Below are positions 8,461 to 16,474 of a stretch of 64,000 nt of DNA, one piece after another (the first letter of the stretch is position 1; every line of letters begins with the position of its first letter). The stretch comes from Burkholderia sp. BCC1644. GTDB lineage: Bacteria; Pseudomonadota; Gammaproteobacteria; Burkholderiales; Burkholderiaceae. A program made the translations under genes and the position numbers. The notes under the pieces were generated by a model. The model ran no database searches. It worked only from the letters and a program-made list of their open reading frames with translations, and had not been told where the DNA came from. The stretch is from positions 62,001-126,000 of the forward strand of contig NZ_CADFEI010000023.1 in the NCBI RefSeq assembly GCF_902833225.1, read 5' to 3'.

Positions 8461-9011
8461 GCTTGTAGCGGCTTGGCGATGACGCCCGCCAGTTCGAGTT
8501 GCATCAACACCATGTTGACGAGGCCGTTGACCGACGGACGGCCGGTCTCGATGACGAAATCCGCGCATTCGCGGTACAGCGGGTCGCGCACTTCGTACAG
8601 CGCTTCGAGACGCCCCTTCGGGTCTTCGGTCTGCAACAGCGGGCGGTTCTTGTCCTTGCGCGTGCGCAGCCACAGATCGTGCGGATTGGCGCGCAGGTAG
8701 ATGACGATGCCGTTGCTTTTCAGGCAGTCGCGATTTTCCGGGCGCAGCACTGCGCCGCCGCCCGTCGCGAGCACGATGTTCTCGCGCTGCGTGAGATCGG
8801 TGATCACCTGCGTTTCGCGATCGCGAAACCCGGCCTCGCCTTCCAGCTCGAAGATCACCGGAATGCGCGCGCCCGTGCGGGCCTCGATTTCGTGGTCGGA
8901 GTCGAAGAACGTCCTGTCGAGACGACGCGCGACCGCACGGCCCACGGTGGTCTTACCCGCTCCCATAAGGCCGACGAAAAATACGTTTGCATGTGGGTCC
9001 CGCGCTTGCAA
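8457..9011 (-). CDS. aroK: Shikimate kinase (TTG start)
   Basis: A 184-aa enzyme that phosphorylates shikimate with ATP. The P-loop GLMGAGKTT sits at about 14-22, the shikimate-binding D-D/E region (FFDSDHEIE) and R follow, then GGGAV. Upstream in-frame ATGs near 9152 would put about 47 extra residues of Arg-rich sequence inside the pilQ 3' region. A TTG at 9009-9011 preceded by AGAGGAAG, 40 bp after the pilQ stop, gives the usual length, so it is preferred. Start confidence is moderate; gene identity is certain. Confidence 0.9.
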   Translation of the reverse strand: MQARDPHANVFFVGLMGAGKTTVGRAVARRLDRTFFDSDHEIEARTGARIPVIFELEGEAGFRDRETQVITDLTQRENIVLATGGGAVLRPENRDCLKSNGIVIYLRANPHDLWLRTRKDKNRPLLQTEDPKGRLEALYEVRDPLYRECADFVIETGRPSVNGLVNMVLMQLELAGVIAKPLQA

Positions 9012-9051
9012 CGGCTTCCTCTGCTTCAATCTTGCTGGTGTGTGGCGCAGC

Positions 9052-10683
9052 TTACTGGCAAAGCGGCTGCCTTGTCGAGCCTGCGCCGGCGGCTTCCGGC
9101 CCCGTTTTATCGGCATCCGCGTCGCCCGCGCCGAGCGCATCGCAGCGCGCATCGACGACGGTCGGCGTGATGAACACGACCAGTTCGTTGCGCTGGTCGC
9201 GCTGCGCGCGGTGCCGGAAAAGCGCGCCCAGAAACGGTATTTTGCCCAAGAGCGGCACGCGCGTCACATCGTTCCGGTTCAGTTGTTCATAGATACCACC
9301 GATCGCGACCGTCCCGCCATTCTCGACCTCGACACGCGTCTGTACATGCTTCGTATGGATGGCGGGGCCGGCCGCCGTCGGCTCGCCGACGCTGTCCTTC
9401 GTCACGTCCAGGTCGAGCACCACGCGCCCGTCGGGCGTGATCTGCGGCTCGACCTCGAGCTTGAGCGTCGCGCGGCGGAACTGCACACCGCTCATGCCGT
9501 TGCCCACCTTCGCCTGGTACGGCAGCTCGGAACCTTGCTCGACGATCGCCTTGACGCGGTCGGCCGTCACGACGCGCGGCCGCGAAACGATCTGACCCCG
9601 CCCTTGCGCCTCGAGCGCACTCAGTTCGATGTCGAGTACGCGGCTGAGCGGCGCGGCGAACAGCGTAAAGCCGGCGGTCGCCGCGTCGAAGCCGCCGAGC
9701 GGCCGCGCGGCCAGATCGAGCGCGTTGCGCGCATCGGCCGCGAACGTGGTGCTCTCGCCCGCCGACGGCCGCCCCTGCGCCCGCAGCGCGACGCGTGCGC
9801 CGAGGTTGCGCGAGAAGCCCTGCTCACCCTCGACGATGCGGGCCTCGATCCGGACCTGCCGAGACGGCCGGTCGATCGCGTCGATCAGACCCGCGATCTG
9901 CGCAATGCGCGGCGCGAGATCGGTGACGAACAGCAGGTTCGTGCGCGGATCGGCCGCCGCAGCGCCGCGTTTCGACAGCAGGCGCTGGCCAGTCGCGCCG
10001 GCCAGCAGCCGTTGCACGTCCTGCGCGCGTGGGTAGTGCAGCGCGAACGTGCGGCTCGCCAGCGGCTCCAGATCGGCGGCCCGCGCATGCATTTCGAAGC
10101 GCTCGCGCTCACGGGCGGCCAGTTCGGCCGCCGGCGTGACCCAGATCACGTTGCCGCGCCGGGACATCGCGAGCCCATGCGTGTCGAGCAGCGTGTCGAA
10201 AGCCTCGCGCCAGCGGACATTGTTCAGACGTAACGTGACCGTGCCGCGCACCTGCTCGCCGACGACGATATTGAGCCCCGTGAACCGCGCGAACGCGTCG
10301 AACGCAGCCGCGAGCCCGGCGCCCTGCAGATTCAGCGAGATCCGCCGCGCGTCGTCCGCATCGCCGGGTTGCCGGGCCGTGGCGTCGCTCATCCGGGCCG
10401 GCGGCGCCAACGGGATCGGCGGCCCCTCCAGCTGCGGTGCCGGTACAGCGGGTTCCGCCTGAAGTGCCGCGCGAGCGGCCTGGTCGAACGGCGGCGGGCC
10501 GGCTTCCTCCGATACCGCGTGGTCCACCCCGCCCACCCTGCCGTGCGGCAGCGGCAAACTCGGCACCGGCGCCTCCATCGACGCGGCGGGCCAGGCTGCC
10601 GGCAGCGGCGGCAACGACGCGCCGGCACTGGCCGCCGTCAATCCGGCCCAGACGACGAGCACCCGACGGCCGTACTTCGTCAT
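9052..10683 (-). CDS. pilQ: Type IV pilus secretin PilQ (short form)
   Basis: A 543-aa outer-membrane secretin through which a type IV pilus or DNA-uptake pseudopilus passes. After a signal peptide (to about ASAGA, 22) comes a Pro-rich linker of about 80 residues. Then follow an STN/N0 domain (ISLNLQGAGLAAAFDAFARF, about 115-134), an N1 domain (NLLFVTDLAPRIAQIAGLID) and the secretin core ending VPLLGKIPFLGALF and NELVVFITPTVV. No AMIN peptidoglycan-binding repeats are evident, so it is shorter than the about 700-aa Pseudomonas PilQ and nearer ComE/HofQ size. Its start overlaps the pilO/P stop by 4 bp. Confidence 0.92.
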   Translation of the reverse strand: MTKYGRRVLVVWAGLTAASAGASLPPLPAAWPAASMEAPVPSLPLPHGRVGGVDHAVSEEAGPPPFDQAARAALQAEPAVPAPQLEGPPIPLAPPARMSDATARQPGDADDARRISLNLQGAGLAAAFDAFARFTGLNIVVGEQVRGTVTLRLNNVRWREAFDTLLDTHGLAMSRRGNVIWVTPAAELAARERERFEMHARAADLEPLASRTFALHYPRAQDVQRLLAGATGQRLLSKRGAAAADPRTNLLFVTDLAPRIAQIAGLIDAIDRPSRQVRIEARIVEGEQGFSRNLGARVALRAQGRPSAGESTTFAADARNALDLAARPLGGFDAATAGFTLFAAPLSRVLDIELSALEAQGRGQIVSRPRVVTADRVKAIVEQGSELPYQAKVGNGMSGVQFRRATLKLEVEPQITPDGRVVLDLDVTKDSVGEPTAAGPAIHTKHVQTRVEVENGGTVAIGGIYEQLNRNDVTRVPLLGKIPFLGALFRHRAQRDQRNELVVFITPTVVDARCDALGAGDADADKTGPEAAGAGSTRQPLCQ

Positions 10684-11534
10684 GACCGCCCTCCGTCGTT
10701 CATGACGACCCGGTGCGCCCCGTCCGCCATCGCGAGCATCACCGCCGCGGGCTCGACGCGCACCACGCGGGCCGCCCCGAGCGCTTCGCCGGGCGCCACG
10801 GCCGTGAACGCGCCATCGCCGTCATCGAACAAAGCGAGACCGGCACGCGCGTCGCGAATCGTGCCGGCGAGGCGGGCCGCCATTCCATCGGCTTCACCGC
10901 CGAACGGATCGGCGTCGAGCGCAGCAGCCTGAAGCGGCACCGTGCCGCCCGCGGGCGATGCGGCCCGCAGCGCCGGAAACATGTCGACAGACATGTCCAT
11001 CCGCGTCGCCTGCATGCCTCGCTCGACACGCAGCGCCGACGGCACCGCCAGCACCGGAAAGCGCGCCAGCCCGCCGACCATCTTCGACAATGCGCGAAAG
11101 CCGCCGTCCGCGACGATGCGCACGGTGCGCCGGCCCTCCGGTGCCGCGCCATCGAGACGCTGCGGCTCGATCGATATACCGTTCAGCCCGCTCGACGCGG
11201 CGAGATCGGCCAGTCCCAGCATCAGCGCAGCCCATTCCGGCGTAGGCGACGCGTGGTCGTCATGCGCCGGCGCAGGATGCGCACCGAGCCGGCGTCCCGC
11301 AGACTCGAGGACGCGCTGCGCGTCGGCCGCACGCCCCTGCACTGCAGCCAGCAACGCGCGGCTATGCGCGAGCCCGCTCCAGTCGGCCGCATTTGCCAGA
11401 TGAATGCCGCCTGCCAGCACGGCCACGAACGCCAGTACGCAGCCGGCGGCATGCATTACCCGCGGCGAGACGCGCGGCATGCCGCCCAGCCGCGCATTGT
11501 CACGCGGCGCAGGCCAATGTGTGATCGCCGTCAT
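10680..11534 (-). CDS. PilO-PilP-like fused pilus assembly protein
   Basis: A 284-aa protein sits where pilO and pilP normally lie, between pilN and pilQ. The N-terminal part has one membrane segment (VMHAAGCVLAFVAVLAGG, about 26-43), then a PilO-like periplasmic region. The last about 80 residues look like PilP: a DPF motif (ALDADPFGG), then GLALFDDGDGAFTAVAPGE, ALGAARVVRVEP and a closing beta-strand. There is no lipobox, so the PilP part would be tethered by the PilO membrane helix. It overlaps pilN and pilQ by 4 bp each. Domain assignment is by motif reading only. Confidence 0.72.
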   Translation of the reverse strand: MTAITHWPAPRDNARLGGMPRVSPRVMHAAGCVLAFVAVLAGGIHLANAADWSGLAHSRALLAAVQGRAADAQRVLESAGRRLGAHPAPAHDDHASPTPEWAALMLGLADLAASSGLNGISIEPQRLDGAAPEGRRTVRIVADGGFRALSKMVGGLARFPVLAVPSALRVERGMQATRMDMSVDMFPALRAASPAGGTVPLQAAALDADPFGGEADGMAARLAGTIRDARAGLALFDDGDGAFTAVAPGEALGAARVVRVEPAAVMLAMADGAHRVVMNDGGRS

Positions 11535-12139
11535 GCGCCACCTCCCGACGCCGTCCGCGACGGCATCGCATCGTGCCAGCGCAACTGAACCGAGAACCGG
11601 AACGGCATCCCGACCAGCGGGCTCCCCGCACTCGACACAGGCGCCAACGCATCCACGTCGATCCGCCAGTCACGCTGCTCGCGCGCCATCCCGGCGAGCC
11701 AACGCGCGGCCGCCCGGTAGCTCGTGGTCCGCACATCGAGCACGGCCCCGGCCGGTGTCGTGCGCAGCGCGTCGAGCCGGACGCCGTCGTCGCGCACCTG
11801 CGCCAGTGTCGCCAGCAGCCCTGCGACACGCCCATGCGGCGCGGCAAGCGTCGCTGCCTGCGCGTCACGCCGCGCGATGACGGCCGCCGCATCGGCGGCG
11901 CGCATCGCGGCATTCACCTGCGGCTGCAACTGCCGCAGCCGCGTCTCCACGCTTGCGCGCGCGGCATCCGTGCGCCACCGCATCCAGGTGGCCGCGCCCG
12001 TCCACAGCGCGGCGCCAAGCACGCCGAGCAGGATCGCCGCCCCGCACTGCGCAGCCCGGCGACGCCGCAGCGCATGTGCCAGTCGCTCGCGGTGCGGCAG
12101 CAGGTTGAAGCCGCCCAGTGCCGCCTGACCGGCCGTCAT
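11531..12139 (-). CDS. pilN: Type IV pilus inner-membrane platform protein PilN
   Basis: A 202-aa bitopic protein. The N-terminal GFNLLPHRE (about 9-17) matches the conserved INLLP motif with which PilN binds PilM. A membrane segment follows (CGAAILLGVLGAALWTGAA), then a periplasmic alpha/beta domain. The frame runs upstream to 12337, but the ATG at 12139 overlaps the pilM stop by 4 bp and exposes the NLLP motif at the expected place. It works with PilM and the PilO/P protein to connect the motor to the secretin. Confidence 0.85.
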   Translation of the reverse strand: MTAGQAALGGFNLLPHRERLAHALRRRRAAQCGAAILLGVLGAALWTGAATWMRWRTDAARASVETRLRQLQPQVNAAMRAADAAAVIARRDAQAATLAAPHGRVAGLLATLAQVRDDGVRLDALRTTPAGAVLDVRTTSYRAAARWLAGMAREQRDWRIDVDALAPVSSAGSPLVGMPFRFSVQLRWHDAMPSRTASGGGA

Positions 12140-13059
12140 TCCCACACCCCGCGCAACGCCAGCCCGAACGCAACAGCAAATGCCGGGCCGCCCGGCATGC
12201 CGGCGGGCGGACCCGGCTGCCCGTCCCAGCCCGTGCAGTCGAACGGCACCACCGCCAAGCCGAGCACGTCGCCGATCTCGGCGACGGACGTATCGAAGCG
12301 TGCGATATTCCGTTCGTCGCCGGCGACGAACACACAACGCACTGCGCCGAGCGCGCGCCGGCGCAGTGCATCGGGGAGCGCCTCCGGCAACGTGTCGGTC
12401 AGCGTGAGCACCGGGACCGCCAACGACCCGTCGATTCGCCAGCCGCGCACACCCGAGTCGCAGAACCAGAGCGCGGCGTAGGAGCCTTGCGCGTCGAGTT
12501 CGAACTGCGCGGCATAGCGCAACGCGCGCAGCATGGCGGCCGACTCGCCATCGACCGCCGTGAGGTCGATACCGGCCTGCGCCGCCACATCGACCCGCCG
12601 CTCCAGCAGCGCCAGCGGGGCCACGGCCACCGCGATCTCGCCGGATCGCGCGCCGCCGTGCTGCCGCCAGTCGAACGCGAAACTGTCCGGCGCCAGCCCC
12701 GAGATACGCTCGGCCGCCTGCCGCGCGGCGTCCGGGATGTCGTGACGCCCGGCCAGGTCGAGCGTCGCCGTACGAATCTCGTCATCGTGCAGTGCCATCA
12801 CGCCGCGCGCGTCGCACCGCACGTCGGCCGCCGACAGCCGCGCGACGGCTGCCGCCAGCGCACGCGCGACCGCGGCCCAGCGCGCGTCTTCCGGCCCACC
12901 CGCCAACCCGACCGGCTCCCGCTCCAGCCCCTCGACCCGCACATCCGCGACCCGGCCGCGCCGGCTCAGCACGGCCACCCTGACCTCGTCCGCGCCGACG
13001 TCGATTCCCGTCGACCGGTACCTGCCCTGCGCAAACTGCGCTACCCAACGTCCCGCCAT
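12136..13059 (-). CDS. pilM: Type IV pilus assembly ATPase-like protein PilM
   Basis: A 307-aa actin-fold cytoplasmic protein. STGIDVGADEVRVAVL near residues 15-30 is the phosphate-1-type strand pair, and the C-terminal AFAVAFGLALRG is typical of PilM. Start is set by GGGAGG about 6 bp before the ATG at 13059; an upstream in-frame start at 13116 lacks such a site. It heads the pilM-N-O/P-Q run and is divergent from ponA, an arrangement common in proteobacteria. The sequence is diverged from Pseudomonas PilM, closer in style to the HofM/ComA group. Confidence 0.82.
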   Translation of the reverse strand: MAGRWVAQFAQGRYRSTGIDVGADEVRVAVLSRRGRVADVRVEGLEREPVGLAGGPEDARWAAVARALAAAVARLSAADVRCDARGVMALHDDEIRTATLDLAGRHDIPDAARQAAERISGLAPDSFAFDWRQHGGARSGEIAVAVAPLALLERRVDVAAQAGIDLTAVDGESAAMLRALRYAAQFELDAQGSYAALWFCDSGVRGWRIDGSLAVPVLTLTDTLPEALPDALRRRALGAVRCVFVAGDERNIARFDTSVAEIGDVLGLAVVPFDCTGWDGQPGPPAGMPGGPAFAVAFGLALRGVWE

Positions 13060-13254
13060 TCCAGCCTCCCGAAATCGTCGCGGCCCATGCCGCGTTTCCG
13101 AGACCTGATTCTGCAAAGCGGCGCGCGTGACCGACAGTCGGCCAAACGGCCAGCAATGGCTGGCGGCGGCCGTGCGCAGGCCATACTGGCGGCACGCCGA
13201 CCCGCGGCTTTCCTGCGGGCGGCCCCCGCGTCAGGACCGGTCTTACCGGGCAGC

Positions 13255-13260
13255 TATAAT
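13255..13260 (+). promoter_or_regulatory. Consensus -10 element of ponA
   Basis: TATAAT on the plus strand, with only a poor -35 about 17 bp upstream (CAGGAC at 13232-13237). Transcription would start near 13267, leaving about 13 nt before the ponA ATG. The 220-bp pilM-ponA spacer otherwise shows no clear minus-strand promoter to my eye. Confidence 0.6.
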
Positions 13261-13279
13261 CGCGGGACTGTTTTCCGGT

Positions 13280-15673
13280 ATGCCTATGCAATCCACGACT
13301 CCTACGTCCCCGCCTCCTGCCCCGGCGCCGAAGAAGCGGCCCTGGTGGCAAAAAGTCCTGCTCGGCTTCGCCGCGATGTGCGTGGCCCTCGTCGTGGCCG
13401 GCGGCCTCGTGCTCGGCTACGCGCTCGTCGTCGCCTGGCCGAACATGCCGTCGCTCGACGCACTGACCGACTATCGCCCGAAGGTGCCGCTGCGCATCTA
13501 TACGTCCGATCACGTGCTGATCGGCGAATTCGGCGAGGAGCGCCGCGACGTCGTCCATTTCAAGGACGTGCCCGACTCGCTGAAGAAGGCGATCCTCGCG
13601 ATCGAGGACGCACGCTTCTACGATCACGGCGGCGTCGACCTCACCGGCATCGTCCGCGCCGGCATCGTCGCGCTGACGAACGGCCACGCGTCGCAGGGCG
13701 CGAGCACGATCACGATGCAGGTCGCCCGTAACTTCTTCCTGTCGAGCGAGAAGACCTACACGCGCAAGATCTACGAGATGCTGCTCGCTTACCGGATCGA
13801 GCGCGCGCTGACGAAGGATCAGATTCTCGAGGTCTACATGAATCAGATCTATCTCGGCCAGCGCGCGTACGGCTTCGCGAGCGCCGCGCGGGTCTATTTC
13901 GGCAAGGACCTGAAGGACATCACGCTCGCGGAAGCGGCGATGCTCGCGGGGCTGCCGAAGGCGCCGTCCGCGTACAACCCGGTCGTCAATCCGAAGCGCG
14001 CGAAGGTGCGCCAGGAATACATCCTGCAGCGGATGCTCGAGCTGAACTTCATCACGCGCGAGCAGTACGACGAAGCCGTCGCGCAACCGCTCGTCGTCAA
14101 GGGCCCGGGACGCGATTTCAGCGTGCATGCCGAGTACGTCGCGGAAATGGTCAGACAGATGATGTACGCGCAGTACCGCGAGGAAACCTACACGCGCGGC
14201 TTCAACGTCGTCACGACGATCGATTCCGCGGACCAGCAGGTCGCGTACACCGCGTTGCGCAAGGGCATCATGGATTACGAGCGCCGCCACGGCTATCGCG
14301 GGCCGGAAAGCTTCATCGAACTGCCCGCCGGCGCCGACGACCGCGAACAGGCGATCGACGACGCGCTGCTCGAACACCCCGACAACGGCGAGCTGATTGC
14401 GGCGGTCGTCACGGCCGCGAGCCCGCGCCAGATCACGGTGGCATTCATCGACGGCAGCACGGCGACGGTCGAGGGCGACAACCTGCGCTTCGCATCGGGC
14501 GCGCTGTCGGCCAACGCGCAGCCGAATCGCCGCATCCGCCCCGGTGCGATCGTCCGCGTCGTGAAGAACGACACCGGCAAATGGTCGATCACGCAGTTGC
14601 CGCAGGTCGAAGGCGCGTTCCTGTCGATCATCCCGCAGGACGGCGCGATCCGCTCGCTCGTCGGCGGCTTCGACTACAACAAGAACAAGTTCAACCACGT
14701 CACGCAGGCGTGGCGGCAGCCGGGTTCGTCGTTCAAGCCGTTCATCTACTCGGCGTCGCTCGACAAGGGCCTCGGGCCCGCAACCGTGATCAACGACGGC
14801 CCGCTGTACTTCAGCGCCGCCGAAACGGGCGGCCAGCCGTGGGAGCCGAAGAACTACGGCGGCGGCTTCGAAGGCCCGATGTCGATGCGCACCGCGCTGC
14901 AGCGCTCGCGCAACCTCGTGTCGATCCGGATCCTGAACCACATCGGCACGAAGTACGCGCAGCAGTACATCACGCGCTTCGGCTTCGACGCCGAGCGCCA
15001 CCCGGCCTACCTGCCGATGGCGCTCGGCGCGGGCCAGGTCACGCCGCTGCAGATGGCCGGCGCGTACTCGGTGTTCGCGAACGGCGGCTACCGCGTCAAT
15101 CCGTACCTGATCGCCGAAGTCACCGATCCGAACGGCGCGATCGTCGCGCGCGCGCAGCCGCTCGTCGCCGAGCAGAACGCGCCACGCGCGATCGACGCGC
15201 GCAACGCGTACGTGATGAACAGCCTGCTGCAGAGCGTCGCGCAACGCGGCACGGGCGCGCGGACCAACGTCCTGAAGCGCACCGACCTCGCGGGCAAGAC
15301 CGGCACGACGAACGACTCGCACGACGCGTGGTTCGCCGGCTACCAGCACACGCTCGCCGCGATCGCGTGGATCGGCTACGACAATCCGCGCAGCCTCGGC
15401 GATCGCGAAACGGGCGGCGGCCTGTCGCTGCCGGTCTGGATCGAGTACATGGGCGCGGCGCTGAAGGGCGTGCCCGAGTTCAAGCCGACGGTACCCGAAG
15501 GTGTCGAGTCGCTCGGCAGCGAGCTGTACTTCACCGATTTCACGCCGGGTCACGGCTTCGTGTCGACGGTCGGCGTACCGCAGGCGCCGGCCGCGCAGAA
15601 CGCCGACGAAGCCGTGCCGCACGTCGACGAGCAGGAGAAGCAGGACATCATGAACCTGTTCCGCGGCCACTGA
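13280..15673 (+). CDS. ponA: Penicillin-binding protein 1A (class A PBP)
   Basis: A 797-aa bifunctional peptidoglycan synthase anchored in the inner membrane. It has a Pro-rich cytoplasmic tail and a membrane helix (about 26-53). The GT51 glycosyltransferase carries the catalytic Glu in EDARFYDH (about 109) and GASTITMQVARN. A regulatory insert follows, then a transpeptidase with SFKP (Ser near 484), SRN, and KTGTTN (about 672). The frame is open back to 13127, but that precedes the TATAAT at 13255; ATG 13280 (or 13286) is the first usable start. There is no recognisable Shine-Dalgarno. Divergent from pilM. Confidence 0.93.
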   Translation: MPMQSTTPTSPPPAPAPKKRPWWQKVLLGFAAMCVALVVAGGLVLGYALVVAWPNMPSLDALTDYRPKVPLRIYTSDHVLIGEFGEERRDVVHFKDVPDSLKKAILAIEDARFYDHGGVDLTGIVRAGIVALTNGHASQGASTITMQVARNFFLSSEKTYTRKIYEMLLAYRIERALTKDQILEVYMNQIYLGQRAYGFASAARVYFGKDLKDITLAEAAMLAGLPKAPSAYNPVVNPKRAKVRQEYILQRMLELNFITREQYDEAVAQPLVVKGPGRDFSVHAEYVAEMVRQMMYAQYREETYTRGFNVVTTIDSADQQVAYTALRKGIMDYERRHGYRGPESFIELPAGADDREQAIDDALLEHPDNGELIAAVVTAASPRQITVAFIDGSTATVEGDNLRFASGALSANAQPNRRIRPGAIVRVVKNDTGKWSITQLPQVEGAFLSIIPQDGAIRSLVGGFDYNKNKFNHVTQAWRQPGSSFKPFIYSASLDKGLGPATVINDGPLYFSAAETGGQPWEPKNYGGGFEGPMSMRTALQRSRNLVSIRILNHIGTKYAQQYITRFGFDAERHPAYLPMALGAGQVTPLQMAGAYSVFANGGYRVNPYLIAEVTDPNGAIVARAQPLVAEQNAPRAIDARNAYVMNSLLQSVAQRGTGARTNVLKRTDLAGKTGTTNDSHDAWFAGYQHTLAAIAWIGYDNPRSLGDRETGGGLSLPVWIEYMGAALKGVPEFKPTVPEGVESLGSELYFTDFTPGHGFVSTVGVPQAPAAQNADEAVPHVDEQEKQDIMNLFRGH

Positions 15674-15689
15674 CACCCGGCCCGGACAT

Positions 15690-15721
15690 GAAAAAAGCGC
15701 CCCGAGGGGCGCTTTTTCTTT
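15690..15721. terminator. Bidirectional terminator between ponA and cyaY
   Basis: AAAAAGCGCCCC and GGGGCGCTTTTT form a perfect stem with a 2-nt centre, with A-rich and T-rich flanks on opposite sides. It can end both ponA (plus) and cyaY (minus). Confidence 0.9.
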
Positions 15722-15755
15722 GGCTGCGACGCTCGGGGTCCGGCACCCCGGCGCG

Positions 15756-16082
15756 TCACATGCTGAACGTGATCGGCAGGCCGGCCTGCTGGGTCGCGTA
15801 TTCGGTGAGCGCCGAGAAGAACTCGGTGCCCGTGCGCGTGTCGCGCCATTCGCCGTCGATGAATCGGTAGTGGAATCCGCCCGCCTTCGCGGCGATCCAC
15901 ACTTCCTTCATCGGCGGCTGCAGGTTGACGATGATCTTCGAGCCGTTCTCGAACGTCAGCGTCAGGACGCTGCCGTTACGCTCCAGATCGATGTCGTGGT
16001 CGCCATCGTTCGCGGTGTCGACGGTACGCTCGACGGCCATCAGTACGGCCTCGGCACGGGTCAGGTATTCGGTATCGGACAT
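15756..16082 (-). CDS. cyaY: Iron-sulfur cluster assembly protein CyaY (frataxin)
   Basis: A 108-aa bacterial frataxin that binds iron and modulates IscS-dependent iron-sulfur cluster assembly. The acidic first helix and edge are visible (MSDTEYLTRAEAVL, then DTANDGDHDIDLERNGSVL), followed by the beta-sheet core (LTFENGSKIIVNLQ, EVWIAAKAGGFHYRF) and DGEWRDTRTGTEFF. Full length. It converges on ponA and is divergent from lptM, with about 36 bp between start codons, so their promoters must overlap. Confidence 0.95.
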   Translation of the reverse strand: MSDTEYLTRAEAVLMAVERTVDTANDGDHDIDLERNGSVLTLTFENGSKIIVNLQPPMKEVWIAAKAGGFHYRFIDGEWRDTRTGTEFFSALTEYATQQAGLPITFSM

Positions 16083-16118
16083 GCTAAACTCTATCGGTTC
16101 AATTGTTCAGGGACGATC

Positions 16119-16394
16119 ATGCGAGTCGTTTTCCGGATGAGCGCGATTGTAGCGGCTTTGGCGATTCTTGCCGGCTGCGGTCAAAGCGGCGCGCTCTATC
16201 TGCCCACCGTGCCTCCGATGCCCAAGCCACTCCAGCAGCAGAATACGCCGCCGTCGGACGTGAAACCGACCGATGAAAACGCATCGTCCGACGACACACC
16301 CGACACGTCGGGCTCGCCGCTGATGCTGTCGCCCGAGCTGTCGAGCGGCGCATCGGCCGTGCCCGCACCGGCATCGAGCCCGGCCGCGAAGTAA
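16119..16394 (+). CDS. lptM: LptM (YifL)-type small lipoprotein
   Basis: A 91-aa predicted lipoprotein. The lipobox LAGC places the lipidated Cys at residue 20, followed by GQSGALYLP, the hallmark GQKGPLYLP-like motif of LptM. LptM helps oxidative maturation of the LptD outer-membrane LPS translocon. The C-terminal 55 residues are Pro/Ser/Ala-rich and likely disordered. An alternative start is the Met at 16137 (residue 7). Divergent from cyaY as in E. coli, but no dapF or lysA follows; a terminator and convergent msrQ do. Confidence 0.85.
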   Translation: MRVVFRMSAIVAALAILAGCGQSGALYLPTVPPMPKPLQQQNTPPSDVKPTDENASSDDTPDTSGSPLMLSPELSSGASAVPAPASSPAAK

Positions 16395-16426
16395 CGGCGC
16401 AACGCCGCTCGCGCGGCAGGCGAAAC

Positions 16427-16462
16427 AAGGCGATGGCTTCACGGTCATCGCCTTTTGTTTTT
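16427..16462 (+). terminator. Terminator between lptM and msrQ
   Basis: A 9-bp perfect stem (AAGGCGATG / CATCGCCTT) with a 10-nt loop is followed by TTTTGTTTTT. The minus-strand reading has TTGTTT, so it may also help end msrQ. Confidence 0.85.
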
Positions 16463-16474
16463 CGGGCTGCGCCG

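Noticed and set aside
8461..8673. N-terminal extension of aroB
   Set aside because: It overlaps the aroK coding region in another frame; the ATG at 8460 couples to the aroK stop.
13127..13279. N-terminal extension of ponA
   Set aside because: It lies upstream of the TATAAT at 13255 and contains no family sequence.
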